A stretch of DNA of 64,000 nucleotides from positions 1,798,001-1,862,000 of the forward strand of contig JBANDB010000010.1 in NCBI GenBank assembly GCA_037576215.1, given 5' to 3'. Under the pieces are notes generated by a model. The model did not search any database. It worked only from the letters and a program-made list of their open reading frames with translations, and had not been told where the DNA came from. The translations under genes were made by a program, and so were the position numbers. Of this stretch, positions 22,730-34,140 are shown piece after piece. The DNA comes from Armillaria gallica (Eukaryota; Basidiomycota; Agaricomycetes; Agaricales; Physalacriaceae). Numbering within the stretch: position 1 is the stretch's first letter; each line of letters opens with the position of its first letter.

Positions 22730-23692
22730 ATGTCATCTCACCCAGAAATTCTCAGCGTCTATGACGTTTGTCGTACCAGCATTACCCCCGATTTCCCCCA
22801 GATTATTAACGGCCTCGAAAGAGTCGAAACGACGAGGGGAATCGGAGAAAACGTTACCGTCACCCAAACGGACGTCGAATATGCCCGGAAAGTTGTGACT
22901 GCCGTTCGTGAACACTTTGGTGAGCACCGTCGTGCTAGCGGACACCGCAACGGTACTAACATATGTGTGTAGATTCAACGCCTCCCCTTAATTCGGACCA
23001 GAAGCGCAAAGCCATTTTTGTTGCGGAAATGTACCAAGTTGCGGTAGAGAGTACTTGTAGGTTCATCCTTTCATGTTTTTGCAGTTGCTGATATTTTGAC
23101 GCATAGATATCAACACTGCTCTTTATGCTACTCCTCCCATGGATGGCAGTCAAAAGAAAATCAAGGCACTTGAGGAGAAAATACAAGACTTGGAGCGCAG
23201 GATCGCTGAGGGTAGCGGCCCGGGTCGTGACTCTGTCGTTGAAAAGATCGATAGCGTTCAAATCACCGCCATTAGAGCTCAAATCACTGCCGATAATGCT
23301 CAGATTGCACAACGAAATTGTCAGCGCCGATACAGTACGGAGAAATTCTGCGCGCTCAAAAAAGTGGTACGATACTTCGTTCTCTGCTGTGTTCTTCTGG
23401 AATCTAAGACCTTCATCAAAAGAAATGGGGCTCCGGTTTTGACCTCGCCAATGCAGTTCATCTCAAAAACGAAAACAGTTTAAACGACACAACTACTACA
23501 CCTGCGCAGATCGCCGCCGAGGTCGGTTCTACTCCTCCGAAATTTAATGATGAGATTACGAAGTATTCCGACGAGGATATACTCACGATGATCGTATTTT
23601 ATAACGACCAATTTGGCATAACTCGCTCGGATGCATTGTCGGAGAGGATCAACAAATTTGAGTCTTTTTTGTCGGGTTACGGAGAGATGTGA
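22730..23692 (+). CDS. Hypothetical coiled-coil protein, four exons (267 aa)
   Basis: Exons are 22730..22919, 22973..23056, 23107..23366 and 23423..23692. The introns are 53, 50 and 56 bp; the first has a TACTAAC-type branch site. The reading frame closes across all three. The N-terminal part (VYDVCRTSITPDFPQIINGL) is probably helical. Residues of about 100-150 form a coiled coil (KKIKALEEKIQDLERRIAE, then IRAQITADNAQIAQ). The C-terminus ends in NDEITKYSDEDILTMIVFY and a short helical tail. I recognise no family. Alternative: start at 22,682, adding 16 residues with a CxxC. The third intron's ends are the least certain part. The gene sits in the stretch between array units 2 and 3 and has no copy in the window. 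Confidence 0.6.
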
Positions 23693-23879
23693 CTGAGGAG
23701 GATGTAGTCTTTTTCGTACTTCTGTGTCACTTCGAGTTGATAGTCAGTAGCATCACCATGTAACTCCAACTTGTGAACTATATTCTCTGCGGGACGTACT
23801 TTACGTGACTCTTAGAGTTTGAGGTAGTGGTATGATGCACGCATGATGTGGATGTGGGTTGTTCTAATAACTTGGAGTT

Positions 23880-24400
23880 TAGCTAGACGGACGACAGCAC
23901 GAGGTCCTGTTCCCGTGCCCAAAAGCTGGATGAGTCGAGCCTATCCAACGGCACGCTGATATCAACTTGTTCGTCGCCGTCGCATCTATGGACTCGGATC
24001 GGATCCCCAGGATTCTTTCCCTTTGCCCAAGGATGACGCCCCACGTCTAGCGGAGTTGAAGAGGTGCATAGTGACAGTGAACCCACCAAGCTGGGGACGT
24101 TTGTATTAGCCGCTCGTGATAGGAACCATTGCTCTCTTTTTAGTACAACCACGCCTTCGTATTGTTCTCAATGGGCTAAATGTTACTGCTTCCCCTATCC
24201 TTCGGATAGTGAGATCGCTATAGATGCGAACCACCGGAGCGGAGAACAGCAGTACCATATTCCTGCGCCGCATCCGTGCTCTCGTCTCTCGAATAATCGA
24301 GGGTGCCTCGGCCGTTGTTCCCAAGTGCGTTGAAGATGGAAGCAGGGTGAAATAAAGAGTCGTGCACATTGAGGGAGTATAGGTGGAGGCGAGAGTAGTA
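23880..24400. repeat. Relic segment shared with 39,320-39,600
   Basis: The two loci share GATATCAACTT, GGATCCCCAG, TTTCCCTTTGC, CAAGGATGAC and GTATCAGCCGCTCGTGAT-type runs. The plus strand of both reads a D-I-N-x-x-x-A-V-A-S peptide followed by stops. Probably a decayed exon of an unidentified gene. Confidence 0.5.
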
Positions 24401-25150
24401 GAGAAAGGGCAGAGTTCCGGGTGATGGCAATCGTTCTATGGGGGACTTGGTAGTCTCAGAGCAGAAGCGTCGGTAAAAGCAGGCAATGGGAGAGTGTGAA
24501 GAACGGATGGAGGCAGTTCTCTACCCGGTCGACCCTTGGTTCGATAGCGACGCGCTATAGTCTAGCCATTGAAGAGACGCGGAGGTCGAATCGTTGCGAG
24601 ACATGCATCTGGCTCTTCCTTTGCATTATATAACCAGGTCCCTCCCTTGTTAGGGTTCTGTGATGAGTGTATTCACGGGCAAGCAGGTGGGAAATGGGTA
24701 GCGCAAAGTATGCTTGATGGATGTGCGTGCTGGGGCGAGTGTTTAGACGACTGGGATAGAGGGTTCTGTGATGTTCGGAAAGATGACACCGTTGCGAGTG
24801 ATAGGGAGAGCGGGGAAGTTTGGCATGGCTTCATCTAAATAGCTATTCGAGGGCGTGCGCAACTGGTCAGGTAGATTGTGAACATCAAATCAGGCAAGAG
24901 ACGCGAACGTCGCACCTCTACCTGCGCCGCATATCCTGGCGAGTCTGTTTGATGGCAATGAAAGTGTATCACGTCTAAATGAAGCTTGAGCTTGGTGCAC
25001 TGGTGGCAGATGGATATAGCGTGCAACGGTAGGGGTGTTGATGAGACGTAGCAAGACAAGAGAGAGGCGGTGGTATTGGTATTGGTATTGGTACCGGCAC
25101 GAGTTGATGCGACAAATTCAGGACCAAAGTGGCGGCGGCGGAGAAATACC
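24400..25150. repeat. Segment R, unit 3 (left of the 2.17 kb insertion)
   Basis: It carries the TAGAGGGTTCTGTGATGTTCG, ACTGGTCAGGTAGATTGTGAAC and GGCGGCGGAGAAATACC landmarks in the order seen in the other units. A TGGTAT microsatellite lies at about 25,071-25,092. It normally runs straight into the Mpv17-like relic, but is interrupted here at 25,150. Confidence 0.6.
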
Positions 25151-27319
25151 GAGAGCGTATAAAGTGACTTTTTCGGCTAACTTTTCGTCACTTATTTGAA
25201 CTTTTTCACTTATTCTCTTGCCCGATTTGGCATATTCACTTGGTTCACTTACTCTCACTTGGCACCATTGTCCCTCGACATCATAGCTTGATTCGGGAGA
25301 ACTGTAGAGCCGTCATTGTCGTTAATTAGTCGAGGTCGCCAGAGTCGAGGAATGCCTTACTTGAACGTTGGCCGTGCTTGGATCGCTACAGATAAGGAAG
25401 GTGGCCTACTGCAAAATGAGCCGGTCAGTATTCACGCAGTAGGTAGGTAAAAAAGAGAGTGCACCTCATTGCCTGATACTACGACGCCTCCCTCTCATAT
25501 ATTGCTCACTGGCCCTACATGTACTATCGGGTAATGGTGATATACTTTAGATGTCTGCCCATATCGATCACACCATACTTAAAAAACTCTGTTCTAACAT
25601 AGCTGGTACAAATGGTATACCATGCTCGTTCATTCACTAGGGATCTTGTGTGCTCCATTCGGTCGGAATTACCTTGCAGGGGATGTCGGCGAACCACATG
25701 TGACATGGACGAGTTACGGATGTGCCGGTATGTGCCAGAAATCAGGGTTCTATATCGTGATACAAGTATTATTGCCATGCAAGTTCTATAGGCCATCTCC
25801 ATACTAGCTCGCTCGCTCGCTCATAGAAGCTTTCCCTGTTTTGAGAACTCTTTCGGTGAACTTCGTCTACTGTACCACTTGATCAATGATACCATTCAAT
25901 ACCATTTTGATTAGCTGGCTTCATACTGGATACATGCAAGCATGACTCACGGTGACACAGCGTCTAGATTTCAGTAGCTGTAGTCACCCTGATGACTCCT
26001 CAAGTGAGCTCCAGATCTCTCTCTCATCAAGTGAAATTGGGTATTCACTTTCCTTACGTCTACCAAGTGAAGTAACAGTTAGAGTTCCTTCACTTGAACA
26101 GCGGGAGGGTGTCACTTGCGAGTCGTTTGGGCCCCAAAGTGCGCAAACAAGACCATATTTACAAATAATTTAGCCTACGAAGAAGAATTATTGTAGTGTT
26201 AGATACGTACCTTGTTTACTAGCATTTGCGACGGCATCAGGAGCACTGGTAGGAAATTGAACCATTATTTGACATGTAAGTCGGATTGCCGTGCAATGGT
26301 AGTGTCGCTGGCCCGTCACCCTGAGGGATATATATGATAGGCTGCCCATGATACGCCGGAGGAATGCAGCACGGCAATGTACGGCAGGTATAATTGTTGC
26401 GGTGGAGCAAATCCAGGCGCCGGTTGGAATCCAAGCTTCCTAATTGAATCAAACATGTCTTAAAGACGTGTCTGCAAAGCCCGGGCTGCGTAGAATTTCG
26501 GACTCTTGAAGAAGTCGAGCTTAAAGTTGTCGTGCCGTTCAGTCGACAGTGCTAGCATTGCACGTGAACTTCACGTCGAGCAATTCTGCCTCTGTAAAAA
26601 CAAAAGTCTGAAAGACGAGGGTGATTCAGTATTGTGATAGTAGAAACGGCAAGCGACGCACCATAAAATAGATCGGAGAGTGAATCTCTCATAGAACTAG
26701 GAGATGCGGGAAGTAATGTCCTCTTAAATGGCCGGAGGAGAAACTTAAAATTCCCACATGTTATTGACAGGAAGACAGCTCAATGCACTTCAGATTAACC
26801 GAAGATAGAGATAACAGTGCTACATCAGAGCGGGAGCTCAGGGCCAGTCCATATGTGATCCAGGAGGAGAGTAGTAGCTTGAGTAGGACCAGGAACTGGG
26901 AAATGCAGGTAAGGCTGATGCAGGTCATAATCAGGACAATCGGAGGACTCCTAGTCAGATAAGCAACAAAAGAATCCAAGGGCATCGTTAGAGAGTGTGT
27001 GTGTCGTTTACGTAGCCGAAGTTCCCAAGACATGCGACCGCCTAAATAATTTGTTTCCGCTTTCACACCAAATCATTGGACTCAGTGATATTATGATACT
27101 GCAAGCATAAATACCTTTCTAGGTGCTCTAATAACTCATAGAAATACACCTACATCTAAAACGGCAGATAAGCGATCTCAAGTGAAAGTTAAGCAAAAGT
27201 GCAAGTGAGATCAAGTGAAGGCGACAAATTCACTTGACCTGCCAAAAGTGAACTTAAGTTAAGTTAAGTGATTATTTTGCGCAATAAGTGAAATTGTCAA
27301 TGTGAAATTGTTAACCGCC
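25151..27319. mobile_element. 2.17-kb insertion with AGAAATACC target duplication and TCACTTG arrays
   Basis: AGAAATACC(G) occurs at 25142-25150 and again at 27320-27328. In the other units the corresponding site (GGCGGAGAAATACCGG) is single and uninterrupted. The inserted DNA starts GAGAGCGTATAAAGTGAC and ends GAAATTGTTAACCGCC, with no clear terminal inverted repeat. TCACTT/AAGTGA words cluster in the first about 110 bp, in the last about 150 bp and at 25,930-26,120, resembling subterminal transposase-binding repeats. No transposase is visible; the longest frame is 101 codons (minus 27066..26761, hydrophobic). A 9-10 bp duplication fits a Mutator-like or related non-autonomous element, but the superfamily is open. 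Confidence 0.7.
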
Positions 27320-27357
27320 AGAAATACCGGCTCTATCCCCCGCGGCTTGCTTCTCTC

Positions 27358-27780
27358 ATGGCCTCTCTCTTCCGCGCGTACAAGTCTGTCCTCCGCCCTC
27401 TCTCTACAACTATCCACTAAGCCAATGACAGCGCGCTCCTCATCCGTCGGCTGATGCTCGCCCAGTGCGGCACCGCAGCCCTCCTCTTTGGCACCGGCGA
27501 CATCATCGCCCAACAGCTCATCGACTAAGGTCTAGGATGACATGACGTGCGTAGTCCTTCGCCAGCTTGTCCCTCCCTTCCAACAGACACGCAGTTCACT
27601 CGCACCATCCAGCTCACATGCTACGGCGGCGCGACCTTCGACACTGTTTGTCGTTGCACAACGCGTCCTTACAGGTTGTATCTCGTTATCTAGCGGCGCT
27701 TATAACGTTTTTGCCTGGAACACTGAGCTTGCGATGGTCGTGAAGGGCCTGGAAGACCATGAGCAGAGCACTGAATGACG
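27358..27780 (+). pseudogene. Mpv17/PMP22-like relic, unit 3 copy
   Basis: Exon 1 reads MASLFRAY and ends at the GTCTGT donor. Exon 2 reads ALLIRR, then [20 protein letters not shown] and QQLID followed by a stop where other copies continue EKKG. Exon 3 reads TRTIQLTCYGGATFDT. The premature stop and later frame loss make it non-functional. Confidence 0.7.
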
Positions 27781-28147
27781 GTCAGTTTCCATTTCTCCGA
27801 ATTCATCCGTGTTTCTCACATTTCTTGTTTGTATAGTTGCAATTGATTGTATGTCACTTTCAACGTTCAAACCCACGATCCAGTCAGACGGTACCGCACG
27901 CAGGACAGGTTGTTTGCATTAGGTCGAGGTCACAAGCTTGCATCCAAGGCCAAGGTGAAGACTCCCCCACGGAAGTCAGAAAGATGTACTTGGATCAGTA
28001 AACAACTGCTTGCGCGCATACATTAGTACAAAATTCCTGTTACCTACTTTCATGGTAGCATAGATCTATCAACGCTGTCTAGTCTCCCATATTCTCGTTT
28101 GGGCAAACTCTGTCTCATCATGTTCTAGGAAGATAGATGCTTTTCTA
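27781..28147. repeat. Segment B start joined to truncated segment D, unit 3
   Basis: Segment B landmarks (TTTCTCCGAATTCATCCGTG, then AAGGTGAAGACTCCCCCACGG at 27,950) stop abruptly near 27,985 and continue as the end of segment D (CAGTAAACAACTGCTTGCGC). This marks a deletion junction between two units. Confidence 0.55.
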
Positions 28148-29689
28148 TTACTCGGGCAATTCTGGGCCAGAAAATGAGTACCGATAGTCCAGATACAGCG
28201 GGCTCCACTCCTCGACCCGCATCTTCACATTGTCCCCAATGACAGCTCGGATATCTTCTTCTATAATGTGAGCAGTAGAACTACCCCTCTCAAAGGAAGT
28301 TTCGATCGTCTTCAGCTGTCCTGCTTTACAGCGAGAGCGGATCATATTGAGTAGGGTAAACCCCTTCGTCTTGTGAAGGGGATACCCAGATGCAAAGCAG
28401 ACGACAAGATGGCGCAGATTGGGTAAAATTGAGGAAGGGGCAAGGATCTTGAAAATACCATCCCAGTTCGGGCCGAGTTCGAGTTTGAGGTGGGAGATCA
28501 TAGAACATGCCTGTGATGAGAAGATGTTGCTGATCAAGGCTGATGGTATGTCCGTGCACATACTCAAGCTCTCGAGACGACATCCAGATCGACGGAGGAA
28601 GGGAGCGATGCCGGACGACGACGGCGATCCCTCAGGAACATCAACAGTGGTGAGGCTTTGGAGCATCGGTGCCGTTAGGAGATCGAGGATATCTGAATCT
28701 TCTACGAACAGTTCGAGGAGCTCCGCCATGACCATCGGCGGCGCGTCGGTCGGCGACTTCTTAGTGGACTGTAGGTGACACGTTCTAAGCTTCGGTAGCT
28801 GGGAAAGGAGCTGTAGATCTGCTAGACAACTGATATATCCGGAATAATGAGTTATCCCGGACGGTAGCTTGACTTGGTCGATCCCCTGGCTTTGAAGAGT
28901 TGCTTGCCATAGCTGCGGGGCTTTCAAGCACATGTCCGAGGACATCTCCGCGGGGAAGACGAAATCCTCAAGGATATCTATTTCAATTGTCTGCAGGACA
29001 GGGAAATGCGACACAGATTCCAAGTGACGCATATGATGCACGTGGGTTCGAATACACACATTCTTCCACCGATAGGAAGATTGAACGAGTATGGACATGA
29101 TTTCGCTATCTTCTGCGAAACTGGAACTGTAACAGTCGGCCACCAGAATGAGAGGGTGTTCGCCTGTGTGCTCGAGATATGCCTGCAATATCTCGGGAGC
29201 GTGCTTGGAGAAAAGTGTCTTCAACCAAACACACCGAGCCCAGGACGCTGGCGAGGTGTGTAGAATTTCTCTCCAAAGTCCACAGACGCTACTCAAGACC
29301 CAAAGAGGCCCGGTCATGTCTAGACTATCATGTGTGTCCTCGTCCTCTTCTGCATGATGATCATCCTGCCACCAAGAGTCGGAAACAGAATGGAAGATTT
29401 CTAGGAGAATATCTCGGGGAAGACGACGGACGGGAGCGAAGACCGACTTGCGATTTTCCAGGGATTTCAGGACTGCATGAAGCTGTGCATTGTACCAAGA
29501 CCCCAACCGTTCTAGCTTCGCAATTTCGTCGTTTATCGGGGCATGGTCAGATCCAAGCAATGGTCGCGACCCGCGTAGAATCTGTGAAACGAGACTGTCG
29601 GAACCCTGGGTGGCTTTGAGAGTATCTGACTGTAGCTCAGGAGAAAGGGGATTGACGAATCCACAATTGCTGCAGGTGAGGCACGACAT
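28148..29689 (-). CDS. F-box/LRR protein, array copy 3 (513 aa)
   Basis: Intronless and full length, with the MSCLTCSNCGFVN start. The F-box is split by a long acidic and histidine insertion (WWQDDHHAEEDEDTHDS). LRR-like sequence runs to WSPLYLDYRYSFSGPELPE. In the C-terminal third it is nearly the same as copy 5 (both carry SPSSSGIAPFLRRSGCRLES, KTKGFTLL and IEEDIRAVIGDN or close variants), whereas its linker resembles copy 2. Expected SCF adaptor. No divergent partner gene is adjacent; the homology upstream ends near 29,940. Confidence 0.85.
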   Translation of the reverse strand: MSCLTCSNCGFVNPLSPELQSDTLKATQGSDSLVSQILRGSRPLLGSDHAPINDEIAKLERLGSWYNAQLHAVLKSLENRKSVFAPVRRLPRDILLEIFHSVSDSWWQDDHHAEEDEDTHDSLDMTGPLWVLSSVCGLWREILHTSPASWARCVWLKTLFSKHAPEILQAYLEHTGEHPLILVADCYSSSFAEDSEIMSILVQSSYRWKNVCIRTHVHHMRHLESVSHFPVLQTIEIDILEDFVFPAEMSSDMCLKAPQLWQATLQSQGIDQVKLPSGITHYSGYISCLADLQLLSQLPKLRTCHLQSTKKSPTDAPPMVMAELLELFVEDSDILDLLTAPMLQSLTTVDVPEGSPSSSGIAPFLRRSGCRLESLSMCTDIPSALISNIFSSQACSMISHLKLELGPNWDGIFKILAPSSILPNLRHLVVCFASGYPLHKTKGFTLLNMIRSRCKAGQLKTIETSFERGSSTAHIIEEDIRAVIGDNVKMRVEEWSPLYLDYRYSFSGPELPE

Positions 29690-31150
29690 TGAGGTGCGAA
29701 TCTTGGAAGATGGCTAAGGAAGTTGTTGGAAAAAATGGTCTTGTATACCGGCTTTCTCTACAGAACGAACGAGGTCAGCCTGGTAAGCTGCGTTATAGAT
29801 AGTCGCGTAACTCGCACCTGTCCGTATATAAAAATGAACTTAAAGAAGCGCACGTGGTGCTTCGCTGCTACTTAAATAAAACTCCGCTACTACTAGTCCC
29901 GGCAGTCCTGCCGAACTTGGCGGAACTTGCAGTACTGTACTATTACGACCTTCACCTAACGCCTAACAGCCGAACCCGAACTGAACTTATTTCATATCTT
30001 CTAACACCTAACGAGTGGGTCTGAACTCACATCCAATCAAGTCGAATTAGGCTCAAATTAGCTCTGTAAATTAAATTTTCGGCCTGTAACTGCAATATTG
30101 CATCTAAAACTGACCTCTTATTAACAGTATTCTGCTCTAATGATTTGCTCCAAGGGAACAAAGCCACACACGAATAAACCGCTTCAAACCCTGACGATAG
30201 GGCGCAATGGCAGTCAACGTTGACGACCTTATCTCAAGTGATGGTCGTATGGGAAATAATGTAAAGAATTCTCGTAGATTGGCGGGATAGATGCTGGTCG
30301 TCCTTCGAGTCTTGTCAGTGCTCAGTCCATACCACCACCATTGATTTTCGCGGTTTGTTTCCTGGGCCCAAATCCTCGCCTCCTCAGATCTGAAAAACCT
30401 CTTTGTGTGCTGCAAGACATTGCATAGAGAGCGTTTGCTTTGATGGATGGCTCGCAAATTGGTCGGATGACGCCGGATTCGAAACTTTGGCGGCTTTGGA
30501 CTGCATCCTCGCCAGGAGCTTGGACCTGGAAATGTTCGTGGAGCCAGGGAACCGAAATAACGAGCCGGACGTACCGTCTTGGACTCTGGTCGTCGTTACG
30601 TGCCGTCCCTTTACGTCTCCACACCCTCCAGACCTTGAACGCCCTCGGAACATCGTTTTCCTGCATGTCAGTATCTCTAGCTGCTCTATGAGCGCTGTGA
30701 TGAGACACCAGGACTGTGGGAGGTGTACTTCACCCTATCTATAGGGCTCCGGGAAGCGACATTACTCAAGCTTGTGCGCTGAGTAGGTCCCCTCCCCGAG
30801 ACTGGTCGACTCCAAGCTTGTGCGCTGGATCGCTCCAAGTCGTTCCGTGCTCAGGTTCAATTGACTGTCGCTGAGTTACTTCTGTTGACTTGCGATACTC
30901 ATTGGACCACCGATTATTGGATATCATGCCAGACGAGGAGGCTGCTATGACTGGGGACGCATCATGTACTTATTAACAGGAGATGAGATCCTTTCTGTTT
31001 TTTCTTCTGCTCCGTAGTCCTTCCCGTCCGATGATTCATAATTTAAGGTTCATGGATAGGTTCTTGTACAGTTCTCCCCCGGCGTAGGTCATTGCTCTAG
31101 TCATTATCTTGACACCAAGGCTCGCACCCGGACGAAATAGTTCCTCTGGG
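29690..31150. other. Array boundary and unassigned sequence
   Basis: The first about 250 bp still match the F-box upstream spacer and then homology to the array stops near 29,940. In 30,137-30,744 both strands are open for about 105-128 codons (for example plus 30403-30744, minus 30708-30322). I cannot tell which, if either, is coding and recognise no domain. Confidence 0.35.
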
Positions 31151-31250
31151 TCAATGATTTACGGTGCAGAGAGAAGAATGCCCAAGTAGTTCAAGAGCGT
31201 GAAACTTGATAGTAGTGGCATTGGTGACTATCGATGCGACTTTCACCAAG

Positions 31251-31526
31251 TTATAAGTTATGATCAAAATGGTCAGAGAAAATGTCATCCTGGTAGGAGG
31301 TAACATGAACTCCGAGATATTTATGCTGGTTCGTGCATTCCAGTGTCTGGCCATGGAGCGGCAGGGGATTCAGCAGCTTCCCGAAACACATGTGCTTGGT
31401 CTTCAGGATATTCATTGTGACACCGTTGCGTGAGGTCAACCGCGCAAAAGTATCAAGATAAACTTGCAGTCGGTGTACGCCGGTCTCTCCCATCGACGCT
31501 AGTGTTTGGCAAAACAAGATTGCCAC
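31251..31526 (-). pseudogene. LINE-type reverse transcriptase relic
   Basis: The minus frame reads LQVYLDTFARLTSRNGVTMN, then ILKTKHMCFG, then NQHKYLGVHV. The N-G-x-x-M-N..K-T-K..M-x-F and K-Y-L-G-V elements are the usual layout just after the catalytic YxDD motif of non-LTR reverse transcriptases, where Y-L-G-V begins the thumb. The YxDD part is not found upstream. A frame change at about 31,250 leads into a thumb-like continuation (KVASIVTNATTIKFHALELL). It is a short, frameshifted remnant and cannot be active. Confidence 0.6.
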
Positions 31527-32274
31527 GAGGCTTGCGGGCTATCCCAACTGCTGAGGCTGGGTCGCTGCGGGTATGAAGTACTACTTGAATAAGTCTTAAA
31601 GTAGAGCACAAATCGATGACATACACCGAGACGTGACATCGTATTCATCGGACTTATCTATAGCACTGGATCTAGATCTCACGGCGTTGACGCTAGTGCT
31701 GAGAGGCCGTACCTTGCGGGGACGTGACTGTATCAGTGAGGCCCAACGTTCGTTCGGTACCGTAGCGTAGTGGATTAGGTAGGTAATGCACACGTAATAT
31801 GGACTCTGGTTAGTTTCCTTCTTAGGGACAGTGATCAGAATAAAAACTCCTCCTTGGGATTTCTATTTTGGTACATGGGTCGTGCATTACTTTCACACGC
31901 TTGCATTGCCTTCCGAGTCATGCTCGGGCCCAGTTCTATCCAACAGGAAGAAAATAGATAGATGTTGCAATAATTTGTATAGCACGGTGAGTCAAGAATC
32001 CGACTTCTTCTCACACTTCATTCTGGGAATAGCTTTGATATCAACTTGATACTATCTCTTCCCCTATACCTCAGCTCGGAGATTTCTTCTTGTGGAACGG
32101 AATCAAGATAATCAATTTGACGGGTCAATGCGGCGGTAACGAAGACGCTGTGATGTGACACTGACTCGCCTTGGATATTTGTGTACCGTCTTCCAAGTCT
32201 CCCACGATGGTTGCCAATGGTATATGTACAGGTTCTTCCCCTTCAGAATCCATAAAACAGCCCCCAGATACAAC

Positions 32275-33787
32275 ATGCTACCCGTCCCCGTAGAACAGCT
32301 GTAAGTTATGATCTTCAAACGGAGTGTTGTTACTGAAAAGTCTCATTTCAGGTCGGGACCGCTGGTTTGTCAACTTGTGCGTTTGGTCTATTCAGTCACT
32401 AACACGGCAATTCAGATCGTCGGCTATCTCTTGAACTGGGGACTCTTCGGGACTCTTTCTGTGCAGCTTTGTGCGTCCCTTATTATCTGATGATCTTGTT
32501 TCTAATACAGTCTCACTACTAGATCTGTACTATCTAGCATTTCCGAAGGACAGACGATCCATAAAATCCCTCGTCTATGGAATCTACATTGTCGAGTTTG
32601 TTCAGACGATGATAATCACCCACGACGCCTTTGCGGTATTCGGATACGGCTTCGGTAACATGGAAGCCCTCACTAGTACTGATAATCAATTTTATTGGCT
32701 CGTTGTCCCCATTATAGGCACTATTGGTACGTCCAGCATCTTCCGTTCGATTTGCATCAGTTAACATGAATACAGCTGCTTCTGTCGGACAGGGCTTCTA
32801 TGCATACCGAATCTACATATTATCAAGGTCGGGAATTGTCCCTGCATTCGTCATCTGTGTTCGTTACCGTGCTCTTGACCCATGGCGGTCTAGCTCATCC
32901 ATTGACAGATGTCTTTGACCAGCTTCGTGGCAGCTATTGTCACAGGCGCCTACATGTTCCAAGCATCCGATATCATTCAACTCAATAACCAGAAGACGTC
33001 CATTTCCCTCGGGGTGATTAGCCAACTAGATAATCCTGTGTTCGTCGTACCGATTCACTCCTAGATTTCGTGCGCAGGCTATGCCTTGTGTGATATTGTC
33101 ATCGCTATTTGCATGACTTACAATGTGAGCTCTTTCTCTCTTTCGGTTATGTTCATTGGCATTGATGGTACTATGTCGTAGCTTATGCGCCACAATGCTA
33201 GTTTCCCTCAAACCCGAATTCTGATCACGAAGCTAATTCGTCTCACTATTGAGACGGGATCTCTGACAGGTATTTATCCGTATCATCCACTGCCGTCACA
33301 AGGTTAAAACAGCCTACGTTTAGCTGTCGTTGCTCTTGCCGCCCTTATCTTGTTTTTTGTGTTCCCTCATCAGTTTTTCTACGTGACGCCAGGCTTGGTC
33401 ATATCCAAGCTATATGCCAATACCATTTACATGGTGCTGAATTCACGAATCAGAATCGTAGGTGGTCGGGAGATCTATACATCTTCTACCGATATGGAGA
33501 TCACGACCACTATGATGAGGGATATTACTTCCCATTCAACGCAGGGCGCACAGCGAACCCCAACGGTCGTGATAAGTACAGAGGTATTCAGCAGTGATCA
33601 TGAAATAGGTCGAATGGATGTCAGTCATGTTGATTCGCGCACTTTACTGGGGCTGATTTTTTACCAAGGAGAAACCACAAGACAGCGATATGAGCCTCCT
33701 CGCGTAACTGTTAGAGTGCATCCTTTGAGCCTAGGCCCCACCCTGCCCTACTACTTATGGTCTTATTGTTATACACACCGATACTAA
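32275..33787 (+). CDS. DUF6534-type seven-helix membrane protein, nine exons (365 aa)
   Basis: Exons are 32275..32300, 32352..32364, 32416..32470, 32523..32726, 32776..32858, 32909..33013, 33065..33124, 33182..33269 and 33324..33787. All introns are 49-57 bp with GT..AG ends, and the second exon is only 13 nt. The product reads MLPVPVEQLSGPL, then IVGYLLNWGLFGTLSVQLY, LYYLAFPKDRRSIKSLVYG and GQGFYAYRIYILSRSG, with FVAAIVTGAYMFQASD, CDIVIAICMTY and FVFPHQFFYVTPGLVISKLY further on. This is the pattern of Agaricomycete DUF6534 proteins (seven helices, then a variable cytosolic tail). The function of the family is unknown; a receptor-like role is only speculation. The gene appears complete and is inserted inside the array, 46 bp before a partner-gene relic. 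Confidence 0.8.
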
Positions 33788-33832
33788 TTCAATATGCCTT
33801 TGTGCTAATGTATTCCGCTCCCTTTACACGAG

Positions 33833-34140
33833 AACCCCAACGAATACGCCGTCGAGAGGTACGGAGCATGCCTATGTCCCGTACTCATGAAAGACGCAAT
33901 CATCTTCCAAGAAGGTACACTGCCCGACCCACGATGCTCCCATTTACACGCATGCGTGGCAGACGTACTCCAATGAAGTGGCGCGGGAAGCGTTATCAAC
34001 AAGATACTCGGATGTCTGCCCTATCCGAGTCGGACACGGCATCCAGAAGATCTCCAGAAGTCTTGACCACACTGGGACTTCGGTACTCGTTAATCATAGC
34101 CTTGGGGTTACCCCAGAGTGATTTCAATGCCCTGGTCTAA
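33833..34140 (+). pseudogene. Isolated last exon of the divergent partner family
   Basis: The relic reads NPNEYAVERYGACLCPVLMK, then DAIIFQEGTLPDPR, matching exon 4 of the intact gene at 12,690. It has an in-frame TGA (33,974-33,976, after ADVLQ) and a later frame change. The first three exons are missing; the preceding sequence belongs to the DUF6534 gene. Confidence 0.75.
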
